Positions 23,423 through 33,640 of a DNA stretch of 64,000 nucleotides are shown here, one piece after another. Source of the DNA: Abelmoschus esculentus (Eukaryota; Streptophyta; Magnoliopsida; Malvales; Malvaceae); the NCBI GenBank assembly GCA_035048815.1, contig JAUCBN010000011.1, positions 22,088,001 through 22,152,000 on the forward strand, given 5' to 3'. The translations under genes were made by a program, and so were the position numbers. Positions within the stretch are counted from its first letter, which is position 1; each line of letters starts with the position of its first letter. The notes below the pieces were generated by a model, which worked only from the letters and a program-made list of their open reading frames with translations, did not search any database and was not told where the DNA came from.

Positions 23423-23770
23423 TTGGAGATCTCAGTTAATGCACTCACTGGGAATGCTGGATACAGTACCATTAGACTTCAAGGGACTATTAGAGGAAAG
23501 ACCTTGAACATTCTAGTGGACAGTGAAAGCACCCACAGCTTCATAACAGTTGGTTGGGCCAAAGAAGGATTGGAAGTGGAAAGAACTGAACTATTGATTA
23601 TCATAGTGGCCAACGGTGAGAAATTATAAAGCACAACAAGGAGTGATAAACTAAAATGGAGTATACAAGAGTATCAATTCGAACACGACTTTAGAGTGTT
23701 GCAAATGAGAGAAAGTGACATGGTGCTAGGAGTGGACTGGATGAGAAAATACAATCTCATCATTATGGAC
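23423..23770 (+). pseudogene. Retroviral-type aspartic protease, inactive
   Basis: NILVDSESTHSFI (about 23508-23546) is the active-site block; the family has DSG, so Gly is replaced by Glu. VLGVDWMRKYN (from about 23720) is the second conserved block. A TAA at about 23627-23629 separates them. Confidence 0.75.
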
Positions 23771-23929
23771 TTTAATGAGATGACCCTAAGTTTCAAAAAA
23801 GAAGGAAAAGATATTGTGTTGCATGGAGGAATTAAGAAGTTACTAGTGAAATGGATTTCTGGTAGTAGAATGCAAAAACTGACAGCAAAAGATCTTGAAG
23901 TAATGGGGGAAATGTACTACTTATATGAT

Positions 23930-25310
23930 GATGCTGAAGAAAGTGATACACCTGAGTCTTTATTACCACTGCTGAAAGAATTCCAAGAAGTTTATGCTGA
24001 ACCAACAAGGCTGCCTCCTAGGAGAACACATGATCATGCTATTATCCTGCAAAATAGAGCACAACCTGTTAATCTCAGGTCATATAGGTTCCCCTACCAT
24101 CAAAAGACAAAAATAAAAAAATAGATTCAGGAGTTACTGGCAGCTTCAATTATACAAAATAACAAAAGCCCTTTTGCTTTACCTTACTTGCTAGTCAACA
24201 AGAAGGATGGCACATGAAGGCTATGTGTGGGCTATAGAAAGCTAAACACAATGACAATGAAGGATAAATTTCCTATTCCTGTTGTTGAAGACTTGTTGGA
24301 TGAGCTTTGTGGGGTTACTTTTTTTTTCTAAAATTGACTTAAGGTCAGGATATTGGTAAATTCGAATTCGAGAAAAAGATATCCCAAAGACAACATTTCG
24401 AACACATCATAGGCATTTCTAATTCAAGGTAATGCCTTTTGGCTTAACAAATGCTCCTACAACATTTCAATCTCTTATGAACTCATTGTTTAACCCCTAC
24501 TTGAGAAAATTTGTATTAGTCTTTTTAATGATATCCTAGTATATAGCAAGACACTACTAGAACATATCAATCACCTAAGACAAGTCCTACAAGTTCTCCT
24601 TCAAAACTAGCTCTATGCTAGAAAGAAGAAATGCTTCTTTGGTCACACCAAAGCGGAGTACTTAGGTCACATAATCTCAGCTGCAGGGGTTGCCACTGAC
24701 CCTTCCAAAATTGATGCCATGAAGAATTGGAAGCTTCCAACTTCAGTTAAATCCTTGAAGGAATTTTTAGGATTCAAGGGTTACTACAATAAATTTATTA
24801 AAAACTATGGAGTATTAAGCAGGCCACTGACATAGATGCTAAAGAAAGAGGGATTCACTTGGAACACTAAAGCCATAGAAGCATTCCAACAACTCAAGGA
24901 AACTATGTGCCAAGCATTTGTACTAGCACTACCTGACTTTATAAAGGCATTCTGCCTAGAGACAGATGCAAGTTCAAGAGGCATAGGAGCTGTGTTGTCC
25001 CAAGAAAGAAGGCCAGTTGCATACCTCAGCAAAGCACTCAGCCCAACCCACATGGATCTTTCAATTTAGGAAAAGGAATACTTAGCTATTCTAATGGAAG
25101 TAACAAAGTGGCGCCACTACTTTGAGAGAAGAACATTCGTGATAAAAACAGACCATGAACCTCTTAAGCACTTACTTGACCAAAGGTTAACAACAACAAT
25201 ACAGAAGAAAGGATTGACAAAGTTACCGGGACTCGATTATGTAATAAAGTACAGGAAGGGGAAGACCAATTTAGCTGTTGATGCATTGTCCAGATGTTTA
25301 GAACCACCAA
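23930..25310 (+). pseudogene. Reverse transcriptase and RNase H of the chromovirus-type element
   Basis: RT pieces: LPPRRTHDHAIIL (about 24012-24050), LCVGYRKLN (from about 24220; the catalytic VDY reads VGY), FNDILVYS (about 24520-24545; YVDD lost) and KCFFGHTKAEYLGHIIS. RNase H follows with FCLETDASSRGIGAVL and PVAYLSKALSPTH (about 24950-25060), then TDHEPLKHLL. Frame changes and stops occur throughout. Confidence 0.8.
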
Positions 25311-25402
25311 CTGAGCTAAACCAAATTACAACAACTACAATAATTCCTAGTTGGGTTTCAGAAATTGAGAAGAGCTATGAGAATGATGAGTTAGCATAGA
25401 AA

Positions 25403-26420
25403 ATGATTACTTCCCTCTCCATTGACAAGACTGCTGAACCAAACTGGACCTACACGAAAGGGATTCTCAGATTCCATTATAAGGTTTATGTTGGTGCTAC
25501 TAGAAACTTGAGGGCTGACCTTCTAAACACTCTTCATGACTCCCTCACTGGAGGTCATTCTGGCATCCAAGCCACCTATCAAAGATTGAAAGCTTACTTC
25601 TATTGGGTGGGCCTTAAAAAGATGGTGACAAAATATGTCCAACAATATGACACCTGCCAACGAATTAAGCATGAGACTGTGACATCTCCAAGATTACTAC
25701 AACCACTACTTGTTCCTCAGCAAGCTTGGGAGGTTATTATCATGGATTTTAAGGAGGGTCTTCCCCTTTCCAAAGGCTTGAATTGCATCCTAGTGATCAT
25801 TGACACCTTCACTAAGTATGCACATTTCCTGGGCCTTTCCCATCCTTATACAGTCTTGCAGGTAGCTACTAAATACCTAAACGATGTCTACAAGCTCCAT
25901 GGCCAACCTAAGATAACTATCTTAGATCGAGATAAGATTTTCACTAGCCTATTTTGAAAAGAACTAATGAAACAGCTCGCACACCTCTATTTAACACTGC
26001 CTACTCATCCTTAAATAGATGATCAAACAAAGAGGCTCAACAATGCCTCGAACAGTACCTCAAAGGCCTGTGTTTTCTAAAACCTAAGGAGTGGAGCAAA
26101 TGGTTGCGTACTGTAGAGTGGTGGTATAACACAAGTTACCACACAGTCCTGAAAATTACACCATTCGAGGCTTTGTATGGCTACAAGCCTCCAACAATGA
26201 CTTGGGAACCTGAGTCTCAAGTCCATCAAGTGAACCAGATCATACAAGACAGACAACACATAGACAAGATTTTACAGGAACAACTCCATAAAGCAAAACA
26301 CCGAATGAAACAGTATGCTGACAAACATCGCCCAAACAAAAATTTTCAAGTGAGAGATGAAGTTTACCTAAAACTCCAACCTACAGACAAGCCTCAATTG
26401 CCCTTCGAAAGAATTTGAAG
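25403..26420 (+). pseudogene. Integrase of the chromovirus-type element
   Basis: The zinc-binding block HDSLTGGHSGIQATYQRL ... DTCQRIKHE (25530-25680) keeps both His and one Cys, but the first Cys reads Tyr. The core keeps Asp in IIMDFKEG and in LDRDKIF. The glutamate position reads Lys (DQTKRLN, about 26020-26040; family QTERLN), and stops follow. The C-terminal part (VEWWYNTSYHT, TPFEALYGYKPP) is open from 26104 to 26418. DNA integration activity is not expected. Confidence 0.8.
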
Positions 26421-26643
26421 TTAACTGCTCGCTTTTATGGCCCCTAAAAAATTATTCAGAAAATCTGGTTAGTTGCTTACAAACTCGAGCTCCCTCCTTT
26501 TTCGCGAATACACCCAGTTTTTCATGTCAGTCTACTTAAGAATAAGATTGGCCACAAGGCAACTACCAATCTAAACCCACCTGAGGTCGGGGAGGATGGT
26601 TAATTGAAAGTCTTTCCAGCAGCGGTCCTAGATAAGAGAATGG

Positions 26644-26648
26644 TGAAG
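26644..26648. repeat. Target-site duplication of the solo LTR, left (TGAAG)
   Basis: Exact match to 27988-27992; both copies belong to the chromodomain sequence. Confidence 0.85.
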
Positions 26649-27987
26649 TGATGGAGGCTATGAAGTCCTATCAATTTCCACCTTTGTCAGATTGTAATAT
26701 TTAAGATATCGATCCCATGAAAACTGAGTTGATTTTACTATTTCTTATCACTACACTAAGAAACTGAAAACACAAGTGATTTGAGAGAGTGAATGATAAC
26801 TAAGATAACTATAAAAGCATAAAATTAAATAACGAAATAATAGTATAAAAGCGAGGCTAGATTGAGTGCTTTGTAGAGAAGAATCCATTTATGTTAAGTA
26901 TCCACTTATTAATGTAATGGGTTGAACTGCCGCCTCGGCGGATCGCACTAAGGGTCGCCGCAGCTGCCTAGGCGGGGTTATGCCCTGTCGACAATCCAAC
27001 ATTCCATAGTTCGATAGAGCATCCTTGATTGTCTTCTTCCTTATCTGTTGAAACCCACGTCTTGATGATACCTCCCGGCGTGAATCAAGGGCGAACAACA
27101 ACCGAACATATGCGTCCTATTAGTCGCTGAAATCCTTGACAGATTAGTTAATACCTATGAGCAAAGACCGTATTCTCTCATTTCGTGAACCTACATCTCC
27201 CGATGCTAGGCAAATAAATTTTTCTCACATACTTATCTTTCGAGCTCATATGCAAGAAGAGTAACTACCAAGAGAGAATAAACTATGAAATATGTTTTGC
27301 ATTAATAAATATCAAACATAACATAACCTTAATCTTCGACTACTCCACAAACAATCTAAACCTCCGAAAGACTTAGAACATGATAGAGGCGGCGGCTAAA
27401 GGTATAATAATGTGAGAATCCGTCTTGACTCCACACTAAACCTAAACCTAATAAGTGCCTTATATAGGCCAAGCCCTAAGTTAATCTTTCCATGCAAGGA
27501 AAGAGTTCTAAACAGGAAAGAAATCTAATTCCTAATTAAACTATATTAATTTAATCGTAATTCCTAAAATGTCTCTTCTTTTCCCGTGGTTTGACTTTGG
27601 CTTGACCTCCTAAATGAGTCTTCTTCTTTCTTTTGCTCTTTGTCCGTTGATTTCGGTATCTTTTTCTCTTTCTGTTGAGCATCAATTGTCTTCTTTTACA
27701 TTACTGTGGCGGCCTTGAGAATGCTGTCATGGCGGGTGCTTCATCTGCAATTCAGCATCTATTTTCTTCTTTGGCTATTTCTATGGTCTAGTTTTCTGTC
27801 TAAGAAAGAAAACTATCAAATGTATATGTTTTATGTCAATTAATAGATAAATTCATGAAGTTAGTGATCAGATGCTGAGATATGAAAAATAACCAGAAAT
27901 ATCTATTATCGCATTTAATTCGGTCTTTATTGACAATAAATGAGTGAAGAAATAATGTGAAAAATGAGGACTTTTGAGTGCTCATCA
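26649..27987 (-). mobile_element. Solo LTR (1339 bp) inserted in the chromodomain
   Basis: The insert begins TGATGGAG and ends GCTCATCA, i.e. TG..CA with a short inverted TGATG/CATCA end. It is flanked by TGAAG at 26644-26648 and again at 27988-27992. No coding domain, PBS or second LTR is inside, which fits a solo LTR left by LTR-LTR recombination. On the minus strand it starts TGATGAGCACTCAAAAG and has a TATATAAGG box (about 27460-27468), supporting a minus-strand orientation. The parent family is not in this window. Confidence 0.85.
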
Positions 27988-27992
27988 TGAAG
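27988..27992. repeat. Target-site duplication of the solo LTR, right (TGAAG)
   Basis: Exact match to 26644-26648. Confidence 0.85.
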
Positions 27993-28138
27993 CGCAACAA
28001 TCAGGCTGTCACTCAACTTCTCATTCAGTGGTACAATCTCGGTCCAGAAGAAGCAACTTGGGAAGATTTCACAGTCTTGCCATTTCAATTCCCTGAACTT
28101 GATCCTTAGGGTCAAGGATCTTCTGAAGTGGTGGGTAA

Positions 28139-28606
28139 TGTCATAAATGGGGATGATAACGGTCAAAATATTCAAATGGAAGAGGATGACAACGGTCGAC
28201 TGGATGAGAACAGGAAAGGAGAAATCTTCATTAAAGGAAACGACACCGTTCGGGGTAAGAAGACCAGGATATTGGATCGAGGCAAAGCTGATGTTGGGCT
28301 TGGAATGGCTGCTCAGCCCAAGGAGGGAAATTCTGTTAACCAACCACGGGGTGACCAATAGAATGACAGCACAGCAAGGGAGTACAACGGTCACTGAGAG
28401 TTGACACCTTTCGGCACTTTATTTCTTTGTTTTATCTGCAAATTGTCCTTGTGGTACACTGTTTTATACCCTGAAATTGTACCGATGATGGCATGCTTGA
28501 ATTATCAATAAAAATACCTTCTTCCTTCTTCATTCTCCTCTCAACTACCTCTAATTTTCTCCTCATCTCATTCTAAATTTCTGCAACTTTACCCTAGGAT
28601 ATAACA
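28139..28606 (+). repeat. 3' LTR of the chromovirus-type element
   Basis: Starts TGTCATAAATGGGG after the purine-rich GAAGTGGTGGGTAA and ends GGATATAACA. Followed directly by unique DNA and, 200 bp on, by the kinase gene 3' end. Confidence 0.85.
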
Positions 28607-28810
28607 ATCATGTTGATTTGTTTACCTCATTAAAATTTATAGGGTATTTATATGAAAAATTATTGGGTGTTTATAATGAAATTAGTTATTGCAATATATG
28701 GTATTTACACGATCCAGGATCAGTGGTATTCATCATTTAGATTCAGATTCATTTAAGCCCCTACAGGGACAGGGTTTGCTTCACATTTTCAAACAACTGA
28801 ACTACACCAG

Positions 28811-31173
28811 TTACTCCATAACCAGTTGGATATGGCGATTCAAATCATTTAGGTAGCTGGTTCGAGTATAATCTTGCAGATCAAAGCAGTCTGAAATCAC
28901 TGTTTTCACACCAACACAGGGCTCGACGGGACTATCTGCATTCTTCAGCAACTCGACAACCTGAAAATACCAAGGTTCATGGCATCAACTCTATGGGAAA
29001 ACCAAAGGAGATGCAGTCAAATATGTTATGTTCATTGTTCAGTACCCTTATCATGCTTGGACGCATTCTGGCTGTGTGATTAATGCACAGGGAAGCTGTT
29101 AACATTGAACGTTTCATTTCACTCGGATCGTAATCGCCTCCTAGTCCAGGATCGACCAGTTCACTTACTTCGTTTTGTTCTAGGAGCGGTTTTGCCTGTA
29201 AACGAAAATAACTTCATTGTTTTCTCAATGCTTTTGCTAATTGAATGACTTTGGGTGCAGAAGATGTACCCAAATCACAAGGCTTTGTTTGCTTGAATCA
29301 ACTGCACGTCGACCTGTTATGATCTCCAGCAATAGAACTCCGAATGCGAATACATCAACCTTTTCATCAACAATTCCATGCATAAAATACTCGGGAGCTA
29401 AATACCTGGAGACATTCACCACACATTACATGAATGAGTTTTACTGAAATTATACCGATGCTACCAACAAGTTGACTGTAGAAGGAAAAGGGACTGCATG
29501 CCTAACCCGAATGTTCCTTCGATGGGATGGACGACGTGGTGAGGCCAATTTTCCGGGAGCCACTTTGCCAGACCAAAGTCTGATATCTGCAATGAGAAGA
29601 AAAACATCAGAAGTTGGATGTTTTTCAACTGAACACTCTAAACTTAAGCCATTTACAGTGTAAAGATACACAATTCAGGGCATTGAAGGCACCTGAGCTT
29701 CATAATCTTGGGTGAGCAGTATGTTAGAGGCTTTAATGTCTCGGTGTATAATGCGCCTCTGACAGCTGTGATGGAGATATTTCAATCCATCTGCTATACC
29801 AATGGCTACCTTAAACCTTGTCTTCCAGTCCAGGCGCTCAGGTGAACCTGCAGAACGGATTATTTTCCCGTTAGTGCAATGGTTATGTAACGGTTGAACC
29901 GAGAGTATAATTACACCAGAGTAAGCCAGAACAATAGCAACCATTTTGATTCAACCCTTTTCTTTCTTTTCCCTTGATCAGTTCATACCAATAGAGAAAC
30001 TAGTATATAGTACCAAAAAGAACAGAAGAAAGACTGCCGTGAGGGGAAAACTGAAGGACTAAGTGCAATCCTCCATCGACACTGAATCCGATTAATCGAG
30101 CTGCATTTGGGTGATCTATGTGAGCAATAATCCCAAGTTCTGACAAGAAATCATTCACTCGATCCTCCTCTTCTTTCTCATTCTTCATTAGCTTCTTCAC
30201 TGCTACAACTTGACCATCAGATAATTGCCCTTTGTATACTTGTGCATGCCCTCCTTTCCCGAGCAGATTCTCTGCAAAATTTCGAGACATCGTTAGAATC
30301 ACAAATCATGAATGTAACCCAAAACATAGAAAATCCAACTCAAGTGAATAGTGAATGATTCAAGGGGAACCAACATGGCTAACTACTGCAGGGGTCAATC
30401 TGATCAGTTCCAATATAATTTTCATTCCAATAGTAGGAACGTTTCCTCTATCTAAATCAGATTAAAGAAACCGAATCAATTCATCATAAAGACGGACCAC
30501 AACTTGCCAAAGCAGCGTCGGCCAAAGCAGGGAAGGATTTCAGCAGGGAAACTGACCAACTTGTTATTTTAACACAAGTCAAGCCTATCCCAAAGAAACT
30601 TAAGAACATCAGAAAGGACATTAAAGAAAGCATGTGACAAGCAGACCCCTGCTGTCATACAACAGTATAGATACATACATACATCTCCTTAGTCCTACTC
30701 CTTCCTACCAAAACTAGGAATCTACTATTTTCAACCCTGATTAAAATTGAAACAAAAGCTTAAAATGGAGTATCTGGTTACCACTTACCATGACAGAAAT
30801 TGTCAGTAGCAGCAGCAAGGTCTGAGTAGGTAAAATTTTTCCATGAAGGTTTAGGCACTGCCATGAAATCTTGTTCCTCCCGTGAAGCATGGAGTTTTGG
30901 CAGTTTCGACCTTCTTAAGTTGTTCCTGGACATTTCATAAGTTTGCAGAAGAGAGAAACTTCTGGCTGATTTCTTCATAATCTTCCCAATTAAGTTCTTC
31001 CACTGCAAATTCAACCCATAAGAATCCGGGTTCCCTTTTATTTTTGGAGAAGATGAGCTAGAATTGGTGCTGTTATCAGTGTCCGACCCCATCACAGGTA
31101 TCTCCAATACGCATCTTGGAGATGTCTGCTCTTTTGAATTTGATTCCTGATCTGGGTTTTTCTCTACTTCCAT
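28811..31173 (-). CDS. Receptor-like cytoplasmic kinase, RBK1/RBK2 (ROP-binding kinase) type, seven exons
   Basis: Exons on the minus strand: 31173-30789, 30271-30014, 29847-29693, 29586-29507, 29405-29270, 29195-29046 and 28960-28811. All have GT..AG borders and total 1314 nt (437 aa). A Ser-rich N-terminus (about residues 1-105, KEQTSPRCVLE, SSSSSPK) precedes the kinase. It has the glycine loop GKGGHAQVYKG (133-143), Lys154 in VAVKK, HRDIKASN (Asp251), SDFGLAK (Asp269), a GTFGYLAPEY activation segment and DVFAFG. There is no transmembrane segment or signal peptide, so it is cytosolic. The family (RLCK VI) binds ROP GTPases and acts in defence and growth signalling; this role is family knowledge. 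All catalytic residues are intact. An inverted-repeat element sits about 290 bp upstream of the start. The choice between RBK1 and RBK2 is open. Confidence 0.92.
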
Positions 31174-31466
31174 CGTCTCTGCACCAATAAAACAAGATCA
31201 AAATCCATCCCATTTCAGTAGAAACAAGGAGACAGTACCTTCCCATTCCATAGCCATTCTCCAATGGGTCAAAAACTTTGTATTTTGAATTCAAACATCA
31301 TATAAATCCTTGTTCTTTTAGCGCTACAGATTTCTGCCGAAACTAACGCTAGGAAAAGGGAGGGAGAAAGGTTAACGAACAGAACAAAGCTGCCTAATTT
31401 TATAGTCTTTGAGGGTGATAGGAATTTTATAATGATTTTATTAATTCATGATTTTTTTCCTTTTAT
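31174..31466 (-). promoter_or_regulatory. 5' UTR and proximal promoter of the RBK-type kinase gene
   Basis: About 290 bp lie between the start codon and the inverted-repeat element. No TATA box could be assigned with confidence. Confidence 0.4.
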
Positions 31467-31719
31467 CGGAGAAATTATATCATGGCCCCGACTTACCATG
31501 TCAGTCATGGTCTCTTTTAATTATAACTACCCACTTCATTATTAATCTCTAACTCATTTTTTTCAACCAATGAATCTTTACTCATAATTTTTATGTCATT
31601 TTAAAAATATAATTTTTAAAAGTTATATTAATTATAAGACTAATTAATAGCGAAACGAGTGGTTTTAATTGGCAAGGGACCACGGCTGATGTAGTAGGCC
31701 GGACTTACGATATAATCTC
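31467..31719. mobile_element. MULE-like MITE (253 bp) upstream of the kinase gene
   Basis: The left end GGAGAAATTATATCATGG and the reverse complement of the right end, GGAGAGATTATATCGTAAG, start imperfect inverted repeats of about 75 bp (31468-31545 against about 31645-31722). The nonamer TCCTTTTAT occurs at 31458-31466 and again at 31720-31728. A 9-bp duplication and long terminal inverted repeats are typical of Mutator-like elements. There is no coding capacity. Element borders may shift by 1-2 bp, because the inverted repeat overlaps the duplication by CC. Confidence 0.75.
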
Positions 31720-33089
31720 TCCTTTTATTGGTTTAATTCATGATTTCCCCTCTCTATATATTTCACACTTTTAGGGATAATAACCGGTTGGATCGATAAG
31801 AATTTTTAGTCACTTTGATTCTAATTTGAAAATTAAAATATTTGTTTTAATTTTAATCTGATTTTAAAATCTATTTTCCTCTAATTTGATTTAAAATAAT
31901 AAAAATTTTAACTAAATTTGATTTGATTAAAAATTAATAAAATTATTCTAAACTCAATCTCGACTTTATTTTTCAATAACCTAATTTTTTAATAAAAATA
32001 TTTCTATTGAGTCGGGTAGAACCTAATTAGAATTTAGATCAGATCAAATTATTATCTCTACTCGTATTGTAATATAATTTTTTCAGCTTACCTCTTAAAT
32101 TATTATTTTAGTTTCATTTTGACTATAAATTTATTTGACGGCCAATAAAAATATAAATAATTATTTAATGTATTATCTATTAAATATTTTTTTATAAATG
32201 AGTTTCTAAAGCCATTTATATTTTTAGTGAGTAAATTTATAATTTTTTAATATTTTTTAACAATAATATCCAAAAAAATTTAATCCATTTTGTATTATAA
32301 ATTATTTTTCTCCAAATTATTTTCATCTTATTTATCTTTAGAAATATTTAACAATCAATAAAAATGAAAACTCCTATGGCGGGAAGGATTAAGGGATTAG
32401 ATTAATTAATTAAAAATTATTAAGAAATAAAGACAAAATTAGGGAATTTAAAAGGGACGGTGATTTTGGAGGTCAAAGTCCTTTTTTTTTAATTTTTATA
32501 AGAAATTTAGTTTAAGATTTAAGTTTTAAGATAAAAATTTTAATACTTATGGTTGAATTTTAAGGTTTAAAAATATTTTTTTAATTTATGATTTACATTT
32601 TAATAATTATAGTTTAGTGCTCTTAAAAAGGACACGTACAAACTTTAAAATTCGGCTTATAAAATAATTCCATTAATAATGGATTAAATAATTTATTTTT
32701 ATCATAATTTTATTATTTTTAAATTTGTTTTATTATTTAATATGTTTCAAAAAAATTTACAAGTGATAGAAAAATAAAAATTCAAACATATTAAACATTT
32801 AACAATGGACCATTCACAAAAAAAATATTTTAAAGAGGAACGATGGTATATATGTATAAATTTATGCAAATATTTTATTCTAATATTAAAAGTTTAAAGT
32901 GTTAAAATAAAAATATATTATTAAGACAAGTTAGTAAAATTTGTTAAAATTATTTTTATATTCATATTATATTCTATCAAATAAATTAAACAATATAATG
33001 TAACATTTTAATCAGAGCGAGCTGTATAATAAAACAATTGTTAAAAAGAAAAATTATATATAATTTATATATAAATTAAATATATATAT

Positions 33090-33490
33090 ATGACACCCTT
33101 TTAAAAATAAAATGACACTCCTTTTTAAATGTAATGGAATGATGTTTGTTAAAACCCTAAATTTTTTAAAAATATATTATTTTTATATTATTTGTATATA
33201 AAATTAGTATATATAAACGACGTCTCTTTATAAATAAAATGACACTCATTTTTTTGAATAAGCTAATATTGATTATAATAATATCTATTCTAGAATATAA
33301 TTTTCATCATTTGACATTGAACGTTCAATCACTCTGAAATAACACCTGAAATGACACCCAATTTTAAATGTAATAAAATGAGTGTTTATTAAAACCCTAA
33401 ATTTTTAGAAAATATTTTTTATATAATCTGTATATAAAGTTAAATGTATAAATGATACTCTTTTCATAAATAAAATGATATTCCTTATTA
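33090..33490 (+). repeat. Two diverged direct repeats in AT-rich DNA
   Basis: ATGACACTCCTTTTTAAATG ... GTTAAAACCCTAAATTTTTT (about 33112-33170) recurs as ATGACACCCAATTTTAAATG ... ATTAAAACCCTAAATTTTTA (about 33352-33410). The spacing is about 240 bp. A third, shorter ATGACACTC copy is at about 33240. Origin unknown. Confidence 0.6.
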
Positions 33491-33526
33491 TAAATAAGTA
33501 AGCTTTCTTAAATAGTATAAATTATC

Positions 33527-33640
33527 TTGCCTCAGTAGTTAATAGAATAATTGTTGTTCTTGGAGGTTACAGGTTCGAGCATCAATTATGCAACACAGTG
33601 ATTGAACGATCAATGTTCAATGGTTGGAAATATATGCCAA
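33527..33640 (+). mobile_element. Possible tRNA-derived SINE head
   Basis: TTGCCTCAGTAGTTAATAG resembles an A box, and GGTTCGAGCAT, about 40 bp on, is a good B box. This is the spacing of an internal RNA polymerase III promoter. The segment just downstream (CAGTGATTGAACGATC, about 33597) is repeated in inverted form near 33310. No poly(A) or duplication was resolved. Confidence 0.35.

Larger units (their letters stand above)
26600..28110 (+). pseudogene. Chromodomain of the chromovirus-type element, split by an insertion
   Basis: The first half ends LDKRMVK at 26648. The second half, KRNNQAVTQLLIQWYNLGPE through ATWEDF and QFPELDP, lies at about 27990-28108. Chromovirus integrases carry such a C-terminal chromodomain, which can guide insertion to particular chromatin. 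The two halves are separated by the solo LTR 26649-27987. Confidence 0.8.
21603..28606 (+). mobile_element. Chromovirus-type Ty3/gypsy retrotransposon, decayed, with nested solo LTR
   Basis: LTRs of 469 and 468 bp (21603-22071, 28139-28606) begin TGTCAT and end GGATATAACA. The flanking pentamers AACAT and ATCAT differ at one base, compatible with an old 5-bp duplication. A PBS of the initiator-Met type follows the 5' LTR. The order gag, protease, RT, RNase H, integrase, chromodomain is that of chromoviruses. Stops and frame breaks occur in every domain, and catalytic residues are lost in protease and integrase. A 1339-bp insertion (26649-27987) splits the chromodomain. Confidence 0.88.

Noticed and set aside
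29241..29663. Plus-strand open frames over the kinase exons
   Set aside because: Antisense shadows of kinase exons 4-6.
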